Notes under the pieces: model-generated
What the model was told of the DNA's origin: nothing
What the model saw: the letters and a program-made list of their open reading frames with translations, nothing else
The model's database searches: none
Source: Planctomycetota bacterium
Lineage (GTDB): Bacteria > Planctomycetota > Phycisphaerae > UBA1845
DNA: 32,152 bases
Direction: 5' to 3'
Assembly (NCBI GenBank): GCA_013151185.1
Contig: JAADIU010000271.1
Coordinates: forward strand, 1-32,152
Program-made: the position numbers and the translations under genes
Shown here: positions 13,690-21,514 of the stretch, in pieces
How positions within the stretch are numbered: position 1 is the stretch's first letter
Layout: every line of letters begins with the position of its first letter

Positions 13690-15615
13690 ATGGATATTTC
13701 ACCACCACCCGCTTCTGATCCAGCGATCGGTACCACGATTGAATCCTCAGGTGCGGTGCGGCGGCACTTGCTTTCGCCATTCCGTGTAATCGACTGGTTG
13801 TCGTCGAAACTTGCAAGCCACCACACACCTTTGTACGCAGCGATTCTCACAGTCATCTTAACGTTGCCTGGACTGTGGTTGGGATGGCAGACGGATGATC
13901 ACTTGCATCGCGCGACGCTGACCGATGAGTTTCCACGATTAGCCGATGCGCGGCGACCGTTTCCGGACCTGTTCGCTTTTGTCAAAGACGGGTTGGTTGC
14001 GGAGGGCAGTGTGATTGATCGTGGCGAGTTGCCTTGGTGGTCACCGCCGAATCTCAGGTTGGCGTTCTTTCGTCCGGTCGCCGGCTTGTCGCATTGGATT
14101 GACTACCAACTTTGGCCGCACACCCCCGCGTTGATGCACGCGCAGTCCATCGCCTGGTATGCCCTCACTGTTGCGCTGGCGGCTCTTCTGTTTCGCAGAT
14201 TCTCGGTGTCACCATACGCAGCCGGACTCGCAGCATTGATCTACACCATGAGCGACGGACACGGGCTGCCCGCAGTATGGCTGGCCAATCGCAACGCAGT
14301 GCTCGCCGCTTGTTTCGGGATCTGCACAATCCTCTTGTATGATCGATGGCGTCGCGACGGTTCGAGGTTGGGCGCATTCCTTGCGCCGATCACCCTATTA
14401 GCCGCAGTCCTATCAAACGAAGGCGCTGTGGCTGTCGGAGCGTACCTTCTGGCATACGCGCTGTTCATCGACGTGGATCGCACATGGCGGCGATTCGCGG
14501 CATTGGTACCTTCAATTGTCGTGGGAGTGGCTTGGTGGTCGATGTACAAACTCGGGGGATACGGTGCGGTTGGGTCCGGTGTCTATATCGATCCTGCCGG
14601 CGACCCTGGGCGGTTCATGCTTTCCTTTGTGGAGCGTGCCCCAATACTCTTTAACGGTCTATTCTCTATACCCCCGTCAGATGCCCACATCATCCTTTCG
14701 CAACCGGCAGTTCGCATTCTTTGGATTGTCGGCATTTGCATTTTCGGGTTGATCGTCTGGTATGCTATGCCTCATATTCGATCCGACAAGTACATTCGTT
14801 TCGCTACGTTCGGCATGATACTTTCGATCGTGCCGGCGTGCGCCACGTTTGCATCGGATCGATTGCTCATGCTCGCCGGTCTGGGAGCCTCCTTGATCGT
14901 CGCTCAGTTAATCGTTGGCGTGTGGCGACCGATCGCGTTGGTTCCACAACTCCGAGGTGCGCGGTATGTCGCGGGGGTGCTCGTTGTTATCCATTTGATT
15001 CTCGCACCCATCGGTTTGCTCACCGCTGCCCACAACGTCCGGGGTTTTGGAACGCATTTTGAGCAAGCGGGTTTGAATTTGCCGAACGATGATCGCATTG
15101 ACGGGCAACGATTGGTGATTGTAAGCACGCCGTCGGCATTCGTCTCCAGCTTCGCGTCGATCTATGCGGCGACCCTGCACCGAAACGTGCCACAAAAATC
15201 GCTCGTTTTGGGTTCGGGTGTGTACGAAGTTACGGTCGAGCGAACGGATGAGCGGACACTGGTAGTTTCGCAGGCGGGCGGCTGGCTGCTGCTGCCCGGT
15301 CGTTGGCCAACCGACGCACCGGACCAGTTCAAATGGGTCAGCTTTCAATACCTGTTCCAGACATTCGACGCGTTGTTTCGCGACGATCAACCGTTCATGG
15401 CAGGCGAGCGCATCGAACTTTCAGATTGCACCATTGAAATCGTAGAGATCACCACAGACCACCGACCGGCAACAGTCTGCTTCCGATTCGACAAGCCGCT
15501 CGAAGATGAGGCGCTCCGCTGGGTCTACTGGAAGACCGATCGATTTTCGCCATTCGATTTACCCAACGTCGGAGAAACAGTCACCCTACCCGCGCCGCGC
15601 CCGTCGAGTCCATGA
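13690..15615 (+). CDS. polytopic membrane protein, GT-C-like
   Basis: About 641 residues if started at ATG 13690 (MDISPPPAS); the frame extends to ATG 13618 without a better ribosome site, so the start is uncertain. After a cytoplasmic lead of about 50 residues there are ten or so hydrophobic helices (YAAILTVILTLPGLWLGW, ALTVALAALLF, LAAVLSNEGAVAVGAYLLAYALF, IVGICIFGLIVWYAM and more), then a soluble C-terminal domain of about 170 residues. The first loop after helix 1 has WQTDDHLHRATL, an acidic pair placed as in GT-C fold glycosyltransferases, which use Asp/Glu in the first periplasmic loop. The family is not recognised with certainty. Following a GT2 gene, a second sugar-transfer or export step is plausible. 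Confidence 0.6.
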   Translation: MDISPPPASDPAIGTTIESSGAVRRHLLSPFRVIDWLSSKLASHHTPLYAAILTVILTLPGLWLGWQTDDHLHRATLTDEFPRLADARRPFPDLFAFVKDGLVAEGSVIDRGELPWWSPPNLRLAFFRPVAGLSHWIDYQLWPHTPALMHAQSIAWYALTVALAALLFRRFSVSPYAAGLAALIYTMSDGHGLPAVWLANRNAVLAACFGICTILLYDRWRRDGSRLGAFLAPITLLAAVLSNEGAVAVGAYLLAYALFIDVDRTWRRFAALVPSIVVGVAWWSMYKLGGYGAVGSGVYIDPAGDPGRFMLSFVERAPILFNGLFSIPPSDAHIILSQPAVRILWIVGICIFGLIVWYAMPHIRSDKYIRFATFGMILSIVPACATFASDRLLMLAGLGASLIVAQLIVGVWRPIALVPQLRGARYVAGVLVVIHLILAPIGLLTAAHNVRGFGTHFEQAGLNLPNDDRIDGQRLVIVSTPSAFVSSFASIYAATLHRNVPQKSLVLGSGVYEVTVERTDERTLVVSQAGGWLLLPGRWPTDAPDQFKWVSFQYLFQTFDALFRDDQPFMAGERIELSDCTIEIVEITTDHRPATVCFRFDKPLEDEALRWVYWKTDRFSPFDLPNVGETVTLPAPRPSSP

Positions 15616-15645
15616 TAACTACGGGTAGGCGTGAAACCATCGTCT

Positions 15646-15786
15646 ATGTGCGTTGGCACCGTGTTCGATTCCAGCGATCATCCCTATCCTGCCGAAGAAG
15701 TGAATGTTTGGCGGCAAGTCAGACTCGCTCTTCTTACGAGGGCGCGTGTTCGCGAAGAAGAGGGCTGGATGAATGACATTGGTTGA
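15646..15786 (+). CDS. possible 46-residue ORF
   Basis: ATG 15646 to stop 15786, overlapping the next gene start by 14 nt. It begins MCVGTVFDSSDHPYPAEEV and continues with VWRQVRLALLTRARVREEEG, and has no recognisable family. It fills most of the gap between the membrane protein and the small lipoprotein. No strong ribosome site is visible, so coding is doubtful. Confidence 0.2.
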   Translation: MCVGTVFDSSDHPYPAEEVNVWRQVRLALLTRARVREEEGWMNDIG

Positions 15787-16207
15787 TTCATGTGTGCGCC
15801 GTCATCCTGTTTTCACCGCACGGTCTGTGCGCTGGGTCTTTGTGGTTGCGGCGATGGTCATTTTTCTTGGCGGTTGCGGTACGGAATTAGAAAACCTGCT
15901 CTCAGGTATTCGCGTGCTGCCTGATCCGGACACCATATCGCTGGACGTTCGCGAAAGTTGCGAGGGCGTCATGTCTGAGGACGACATCCTCGCGGGAATT
16001 CTGGCGGCTCGCATAGACCGAGCCAATGGTTTTACGAGTGCAGAGGAACGCTCGACCGTTTTGCGCAACTGCGCCGTAGATGCACTTTTCAATGGCGTCA
16101 GCCCCGACGGCTGCAATCGGTGCAAACTGGCGATCCTCGACCAAGTGTTCGGCGAAGTAGGTCTTCCTGCCAGCGTGCGGCCGACATTCCCGGTCGTGGC
16201 CCAGTGA
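15773..16207 (+). CDS. small Cys-containing lipoprotein
   Basis: A 144-residue protein. GAGGG lies 9 nt before ATG 15773. The hydrophobic segment WVFVVAAMVIFLGGC ends in a lipobox Cys at about residue 35, so it should be lipid-anchored. The mature part has four Cys residues (RESCEGV, RNCAVD, and DGCNRCKLAILDQVFG); the last group, CNRC, could bind metal or form disulphides. No family recognised. It may be the last member of the preceding gene run, or a separate gene. Confidence 0.65.
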   Translation: MTLVDSCVRRHPVFTARSVRWVFVVAAMVIFLGGCGTELENLLSGIRVLPDPDTISLDVRESCEGVMSEDDILAGILAARIDRANGFTSAEERSTVLRNCAVDALFNGVSPDGCNRCKLAILDQVFGEVGLPASVRPTFPVVAQ

Positions 16208-16637
16208 ACGTCGATAGAATTGCCCTTGCCGGTACCGTGAGCAGGGGAAAGGGATGGCTGTAGCGAATTAAAGTGTCTCTGTGTTGTCGGAACAAAAATC
16301 ACAGGAAGTGTGCGATATTCCCTTGAAATGCTCTGCCGGCTCGGGTACCGTGATTAGTAGAGAGAAATATGGGAGGGAATCCACGAGAGAGAAGGCGGAT
16401 TTGCCCGATTGTAGTTGGGGTGCATCTGCAATAACAAACCGGTTCTGTGTCAGGGCGGCTAAGTACAGGGCGGCCTAAGTCAGAGCAATCTGAATTGTTC
16501 GCGTTGACTGTTTGGCCATGACCGGCGGATTCCCAAAAAGAAAACTGAATAACGGAAACTTGGACAGGTGAGTGCCTGTTCGTCATCGATTCATGCGTAG
16601 CGGTTGCGCTGCGCGCTTCTCTTGGGAGGGAGATGGG
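16208..16637. other. 430-nt intergenic interval with short tandem repeat
   Basis: No gene is supported here. It holds two tandem near-copies of a 15-nt unit beginning CAGGGCGGC (16451-16465 and 16466-16480), and two occurrences of GGTACCGTGA (about 16230 and 16344). It presumably includes the promoter of the PEP-CTERM pair, but no convincing -35/-10 was found. Confidence 0.45.
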
Positions 16638-17270
16638 ATGACACATTGCGCGGGTACTGCGCGTCTGGCGATCTTGATCGCCGCGATCGCAGGTACAGTG
16701 GGTATCAATCAGGTTCAAGCCAGCTCGTTCACAGTGGCAACCTTCGCCGATCCGTCACCCGGGTCGGAGATGCCTTTGTTTGAATTCTCTGCCGACGTGC
16801 TGTCGGGGGGATGGTCCGGAACGGGCTTGACGCTTGAAACGCTGGTTGGCGACTTCGACGACGTCACGTTCACCATGACCGACACGACGGTGGTGCCAGT
16901 TGGCGGGGGTGTTCTGCAATTCTTTGATTCGATGTCCGATCTGCTGTTGAAGATCGAATTCGATTCATCTTCGTTTTCCCCCATCGGTTTCGGTTCCAGC
17001 GATCCCACAGGTGTGGTTACCATGTCTGGCCCGGTGATCGAAGTCGGGTTCGGTGTGCTCAGCATTGGCGGTGAAGAGACCTTCAGCTTTGCGTTCGCCA
17101 ATCAAGTTGGGACACCGGCAGATTTTACGACCACGGCTGCTTTCACATCTTCGACGACGAGCACTCCGATTCCTGAACCCGTGAGCCTGATGTTGCTCGC
17201 AGGTGGTGCAGGGTTTGTGATGTTGCGTCGTCGCCAAATCAAAATCAAGGGGGGGAAGAACAATGGGTAG
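16638..17270 (+). CDS. PEP-CTERM exported protein, copy 1
   Basis: A 210-residue exported protein. ATG 16638 is chosen for GGGAGGG at 16624-16630, 7 nt upstream. Residues 1-31 are a signal peptide ending QVQAS. The body is beta-rich: FTVATFADPSPGSEMPLFEF, LSGGWSGTGLTLET, then FTMTDTTV. The C-terminus is a textbook PEP-CTERM tail: PEPVSLMLL, a hydrophobic stretch (AGGAGFVML), and RRRQ. Such tails direct proteins to an exosortase for cleavage and surface attachment. No exosortase is in the window. The stop overlaps the start of the next, paralogous gene by 8 nt, so they are translationally coupled. Surface or matrix function is inferred. Confidence 0.85.
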   Translation: MTHCAGTARLAILIAAIAGTVGINQVQASSFTVATFADPSPGSEMPLFEFSADVLSGGWSGTGLTLETLVGDFDDVTFTMTDTTVVPVGGGVLQFFDSMSDLLLKIEFDSSSFSPIGFGSSDPTGVVTMSGPVIEVGFGVLSIGGEETFSFAFANQVGTPADFTTTAAFTSSTTSTPIPEPVSLMLLAGGAGFVMLRRRQIKIKGGKNNG

Positions 17271-17862
17271 GTTGTTTTCAATTAGAGGCGGCGCCTCAGC
17301 GCTGTTTATTGTCGCATGTGGTTTTGCCTTCGCGGCAACGCCAGCTTTGGCAGTCCCATTTACGGTGGCTACCTTTGCAGATCCGGCGACTTCTTCTGCG
17401 ACACCGTTGTTTGAGATGGTCGGTGATAAGCTATCGGGCGGTTGGTCAGGCGCTGGCTTGACTCTTCAAACACCGGGTTTGCCGAACATAGATTACACAG
17501 ACGCGAAATTCACGATGACAGAGATCACCGTCAACATGGACGAGACGACAACCGGTGGGATGGTTTCATTTTTCGCGTCAAACGATGACCCCCTGTTCAC
17601 CATTACATTCGCCAGTGGCGAGGTCAACGGTGACCTGGGTTTTGGAGCGGCTGACTTTGTGGGTAACGACGTCACGATCACCGTGCCGGGTTTTCCGTTC
17701 ACATTGTTCGATGAGGCGTTCTCATTCAGCTTCGCAAATAAAGTGACGACGCCCAATGGTTTTACGGTGACCGCGGGCTTTACATCCTCCGCAACCCCCG
17801 AGCCAGCCAGCATGACCCTGATCGCAATCGGTGCTGCGTTCGTGCTGCGACGACGCAGGTAG
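17263..17862 (+). CDS. PEP-CTERM exported protein, copy 2
   Basis: A 199-residue paralogue of the preceding gene. GGGGGGAAG precedes ATG 17263. The signal peptide ends ATPALAVP. The mature start, FTVATFADPATSSATPLFEM, then LSGGWSGAGLTLQT, FTMTEITV and FSFSFANKVTTPNGFTVTAGFTSS align line by line with copy 1, so this is a tandem duplication with divergence. The tail is PEPASMTLIAIGAAFVL followed by RRRR. The shared FTVATFADP and SGGWSG motifs define the family better than the sorting tail. A bidirectional terminator follows at 17901. Confidence 0.85.
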   Translation: MGRLFSIRGGASALFIVACGFAFAATPALAVPFTVATFADPATSSATPLFEMVGDKLSGGWSGAGLTLQTPGLPNIDYTDAKFTMTEITVNMDETTTGGMVSFFASNDDPLFTITFASGEVNGDLGFGAADFVGNDVTITVPGFPFTLFDEAFSFSFANKVTTPNGFTVTAGFTSSATPEPASMTLIAIGAAFVLRRRR

Positions 17863-17900
17863 CTCGCATAAGATTTTCGTTCAAGAGTGATCAAAGAAAA

Positions 17901-17931
17901 GCCCGCACCAATTTGGCGCGGGCTTTTTTTG
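17901..17931. terminator. bidirectional terminator between PEP-CTERM pair and tadC
   Basis: The arms AGCCCGCACC (17901-17910) and GGCGCGGGCT (17916-17925) close the loop AATTT. TTTTTTT follows on the plus side, and the minus side reads TTTTCTTT. The one imperfect pair is a G-U wobble on the minus strand and an A-C mismatch on the plus strand, so it should work slightly better for tadC. Confidence 0.85.
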
Positions 17932-17959
17932 TCTCGACGTGTATCGACCTTCTCGCGGA

Positions 17960-18886
17960 TCAGAAACCCGATTCCATAAACGCCAAAGCAGCCGGTCCCG
18001 CCAGGACCACAAAAATCGCCGGGAAAATGAACAGAATCAGCGGAAGCATCAGCTTCACCGCACATTGCTGCGCCTTTTCCTCTGCGGCTTGTCGCCGTTT
18101 CATCCGAAGCGAATCGGCTTGATTTCGCAGAGCGCGGGCGATGCTCGTACCGAATCGTTCGGCTTGGTTGATCATCGCCACCAGGGCGCGTATTTCATCG
18201 ACCATGGTTCGGTTGGCGAGGTTGTCGAGCGATTCGGAACGCGGGATACCCATCTGCGTTTCGAGCACGGCAATCTGAAACTCCTCGCTCAGTTCCCCGT
18301 GAACGTTCTTGAGTTCATCCCCCACACGTTGAATAGCCGCATCCAACCCGAGACCGGCTTCGACACCGACCACCATGAGATCCAGCGCGTCGGCGAGTCC
18401 GTGGCGGACCTTTTCTTTACGCTTGCTCGCTACGGATGCGAGCCAGATGTTGGGTGCCAGGAAACCGAGGGCGATTCCGAGTACGACGACACCAATCGCG
18501 TCGTTGAAAGAATACCCCTTCATCCACGAGAAGAGGACCCCGCCGAGCAAGCCCGCAAGTCCGATGATGGTCTTGCTCGCCAGAAACAATTGAGCCGCAT
18601 TGTCGCGCCGAAATCCGGCGCTGCACAACTTTTGGCGCAGCTTCGACATTTCGGCGGAGTTCTTCGGCATCACGGGTTTGACCGCGATCGGAGCCACCTT
18701 CTGCATCACCCTCTGGGCGACCGACTCGTGCGCTTGTTTGCGCAAATCGCCAAGCGTGTCCCCGCGCTTTCGCCCCGTCATGCGGCGCTTGACGCGATCT
18801 TCATCGTCGTTGCCCGCGGGCATCAACGCATAAACGACCAGCGCCACACTAATGACCGCCAAGACGGGAATGATATAAATTGGCAT
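17960..18886 (-). CDS. tadC: Tad pilus inner-membrane protein TadC
   Basis: A 308-residue polytopic protein of the GspF/T2SSF family, one of two platform proteins of the Flp pilus machine. Start at 18886 (MPIYIIPVLAVISVALVVYAL) has GAGGA upstream; the longer frame from 18907 does not. After the first helix there is a cytoplasmic region, the helix pair IIGLAGLLGGVLFSWMKG and VVLGIALGFLAPNIWLA, then the T2SSF domain with DLMVVGVEAGLGLDAAIQRVG, QIAVLETQMGIPRSESLDNLANR and MINQAERFGTSIARALRNQAD. The final helix is LPLILFIFPAIFVVLAGPAAL. Last gene of the locus, 101 nt after tadB. Confidence 0.9.
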   Translation of the reverse strand: MPIYIIPVLAVISVALVVYALMPAGNDDEDRVKRRMTGRKRGDTLGDLRKQAHESVAQRVMQKVAPIAVKPVMPKNSAEMSKLRQKLCSAGFRRDNAAQLFLASKTIIGLAGLLGGVLFSWMKGYSFNDAIGVVVLGIALGFLAPNIWLASVASKRKEKVRHGLADALDLMVVGVEAGLGLDAAIQRVGDELKNVHGELSEEFQIAVLETQMGIPRSESLDNLANRTMVDEIRALVAMINQAERFGTSIARALRNQADSLRMKRRQAAEEKAQQCAVKLMLPLILFIFPAIFVVLAGPAALAFMESGF

Positions 18887-18987
18887 AACATTTGTCCTCA
18901 GTACCAACCCAACTCGCCAGTTCCAGTATCAACCGGCGAACCCACTGTCGGTAGGTTCGTGTTCTCTGCCGTCGGTTTGATCGGGCC

Positions 18988-19980
18988 TCACACCTTGATG
19001 TTGACGATCCATCGAATCATCGCCAAACCCATCAGTTCCATACCACACGCCGTCGCGAGCATGATCTTCCCGGTGGGGTGCGTCCACAGCAGACTCGCGT
19101 ATTCATAATTTAATTTGATCGTTGCCATGAACACGATGATCGGAAGGGCAAAGAGCACCCACCCCGACAATCGGCCTTCGGAGGTGAGACCTTGTACCAT
19201 CCCAAACAGCTCAATTCGTCCGCGAATCACCGCACCGATCTTGTCGAGAATTTCCGCGAGATCACCACCTGTGGTTCTCTGAATCAGAACCGCCGTGACG
19301 AACATGCGAACGTCGAGCGAGTCCACGCGGTCGGCCATCCCCAGCAGGGCATCTTCGATTTTGATACCCAGGTTTTGCTCGTGGAATACGCGGCCAAACT
19401 CGAGGCTGATGGGGTCGGGCAACTGCTCATGCACCAGTTGAATGGCACTGGCGAGAGAGTGTCCCGCCCGCAGCGCCTGCGACATCATCTCGAACACATC
19501 GGGAAGCTGATTGACCAGCTTCTTCATTCGCCGCTTGCGACGCATTGACACATACCCGATCGGTGCAAAGAACACCGACGCGCCAATACCACACGCAGCC
19601 AGGACGCTGAAGTTCAGCATGACCAAGCCAGCCGACAGGATTAGCCCTGCGCTGAACAGGTGCGCGATCATCTTGGTCGCCGACCAATCCAGGTTCGCTT
19701 GATCCAGCAGGTTTTGCAGCCTGGGGATGAACGCGAGCTTCCCGAACGTCTTGTTGATGATGTTGCCCGCGTCTTCCGTGAGCGTGTTGCGTTTCAGAAT
19801 AGAGGCAGCCGCAGCATCCTTGGCCCGCGTCGATTCACCGCGCAAACGATCGAGCACTTTCTTGCGCTCGCCGTTTCGGCTTTCGACGATGACCTGAAAG
19901 ATACCGTAGCTGAGCATGATCGCGCCAACGAGTGGCAGCACGATTTGCACCAGGTCTATTTCAGCCAACAGCAAGGTCAT
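18988..19980 (-). CDS. tadB: Tad pilus inner-membrane protein TadB
   Basis: A 330-residue T2SSF-family platform protein, partner of TadC. An N-terminal helix (LVQIVLPLVGAIMLSYGIFQVI) is followed by a basic cytoplasmic segment, two central helices (IAHLFSAGLILSAGLVML and the next), then the T2SSF domain: NQLPDVFEMMSQALRAGHSL, LVHEQLPDPISLEFGRVFHE, GMADRVDSLDVRMFVTAVLI and GGDLAEILDKIG. C-terminal helices are WVLFALPIIVFMATIKL and GKIMLATACGMELMGLAMIRW. The separation from tadA is 50 nt. The order tadA-tadB-tadC is the conserved core of Tad loci. Confidence 0.9.
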   Translation of the reverse strand: MTLLLAEIDLVQIVLPLVGAIMLSYGIFQVIVESRNGERKKVLDRLRGESTRAKDAAAASILKRNTLTEDAGNIINKTFGKLAFIPRLQNLLDQANLDWSATKMIAHLFSAGLILSAGLVMLNFSVLAACGIGASVFFAPIGYVSMRRKRRMKKLVNQLPDVFEMMSQALRAGHSLASAIQLVHEQLPDPISLEFGRVFHEQNLGIKIEDALLGMADRVDSLDVRMFVTAVLIQRTTGGDLAEILDKIGAVIRGRIELFGMVQGLTSEGRLSGWVLFALPIIVFMATIKLNYEYASLLWTHPTGKIMLATACGMELMGLAMIRWIVNIKV

Positions 19981-20030
19981 GACGTATTTACCTCATTTCG
20001 AACCAAGCGAATCACATTCGTTCTAATCAT

Positions 20031-21425
20031 CTAATCAATTTCATCGCGGACCAGTGTCCGTCGTTCAAACATAGCTGTGTCAACGTGGCAGCCGGCAGCC
20101 TGGAGTCGCTCCAAACACATAGGCCGCAGGCCCGTCGAAACGAGTTGTCCATAGGCTTTACCTTTGGACGAGGTGCCCAGTTGCTCAAATTTGAAGATGT
20201 CCTGCATCGTGACAATGTCGCCTTCCATGCCTTGCACTTCGGTGACGGTCGTGATTTTTCGTAGACCTCCCGGAAGCCGTTGCGCCTGCACCAACAGGTG
20301 AATCGCCGATGCAAACTGCTGCCGGATCGCCCGAAGGGGCAACTCGAAACCGGCCATCATCACCATCGTCTCGACACGCTGTACCGCGTCGCGCGTGCTG
20401 TTTGCGTGAACCGTCGTCAGCGAGCCGTCGTGTCCGGTGTTCATCGCCTGGAGCATGTCGAGCGTTTCCGCCCCACGACACTCACCCACTACAATACGAT
20501 CCGGACGCATACGAAGGCTGTTGATTAACAAATCTCGAATGGAAACCCGCCCCTTCCCCTCAATATTGGGGGGGCGCGATTCGAGGCGAACCACATGCGG
20601 CTGGCGTAGGCGAAGCTCTGCTGCGTCCTCCATCGTGACGATCCGCTCGGTCTCCGGGATGAACGACGACAGGTTGTTGAGCAGGGTCGTTTTTCCCGAT
20701 CCCGTTCCCCCCACGATCAAAATATTCATGTGGGAGACGACGCACGCTTCGAGGAAGTCGCGGATTTCCGGCGTACACGATTTGAAGCGGATATAGTCGT
20801 CCCATGTCAGTGGGTCGGCACCGAATCGCCGAATCGACATACTCGGACCATCAAGGGCCAATGGCGGAATCACCGCGTTGACACGCGAGCCATCCTGCAA
20901 ACGCGCATCGACCATGGGCGATGTTTCATCGCACCGACGACCCACCGAACTGACGATCTTGTCGATGACGTGCAGCAGGTGGCCGTTGTCTCGAAACTTC
21001 ACTTCAGTCAGTTCAAGAATTCCGCCGCGTTCCACATACACCTGCTTCGGGCCGTTGATCAAAATGTCGCTGATGCTGTTGTCCGAAAGCAATACCTCCA
21101 GCGGTCCCAATCCGAACGTCTCGTCCAGAACTTCGCTGATGAGTCTCTGCCGCTCGTTGTAATTGAGCAGCGTGTTCTCCTGTTCACAAAGACCTTCAAC
21201 GATTTCTCGGACCTGACTGCGAAGCTCTTCCTCGTCGCCAACCAATCGCGTCATGTCGATTTGATCAACAAGATTTCGGTGCAGGCGTTGCTTTAGTTCG
21301 CTGAACTGATCCTGCTTCTCGGCGCTCGGTTTGGAATTGTCCCGCGCTGCAGGCGCAGAATCCGGAGGCCGGTCTGACTTACCCGGTGCCGGTGGCAATT
21401 GCACGGTGTTTCTTTTTCCAAACAA
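20031..21425 (-). CDS. tadA: Tad pilus assembly ATPase TadA/CpaF
   Basis: A 464-residue secretion ATPase that drives Flp pilus assembly. The start is TTG at 21425, supported by GGGAG 6 nt upstream. An N-terminal proline-rich linker (residues 1-40) precedes the helical domain. DETFGLGPLEVLLSD and the MSIRRF segment are CpaF signatures. Walker A GGTGSGKTT is at 239-247, Walker B IVVGECRG at 311-318 and the His box GHDGSLTTVHAN at 331-342; all key residues are present. It lies in the tadZ-tadA-tadB-tadC block, 90 nt after tadZ. Confidence 0.95.
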   Translation of the reverse strand: MFGKRNTVQLPPAPGKSDRPPDSAPAARDNSKPSAEKQDQFSELKQRLHRNLVDQIDMTRLVGDEEELRSQVREIVEGLCEQENTLLNYNERQRLISEVLDETFGLGPLEVLLSDNSISDILINGPKQVYVERGGILELTEVKFRDNGHLLHVIDKIVSSVGRRCDETSPMVDARLQDGSRVNAVIPPLALDGPSMSIRRFGADPLTWDDYIRFKSCTPEIRDFLEACVVSHMNILIVGGTGSGKTTLLNNLSSFIPETERIVTMEDAAELRLRQPHVVRLESRPPNIEGKGRVSIRDLLINSLRMRPDRIVVGECRGAETLDMLQAMNTGHDGSLTTVHANSTRDAVQRVETMVMMAGFELPLRAIRQQFASAIHLLVQAQRLPGGLRKITTVTEVQGMEGDIVTMQDIFKFEQLGTSSKGKAYGQLVSTGLRPMCLERLQAAGCHVDTAMFERRTLVRDEID

Positions 21426-21514
21426 AGCTGACTCCCATTCACTGACGAAGTACGATCGCCGATCGGGGTTGTGACCCCGGAGAAGGCGGTCTCTTATGAA
21501 CGATCGCTGTCACG

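Noticed and set aside
17939-19108. 389-residue plus-strand ORF
   Set aside because: It lies antisense to tadC and part of tadB, which have clear families; its sequence is Arg/His-rich shadow translation with no motif.
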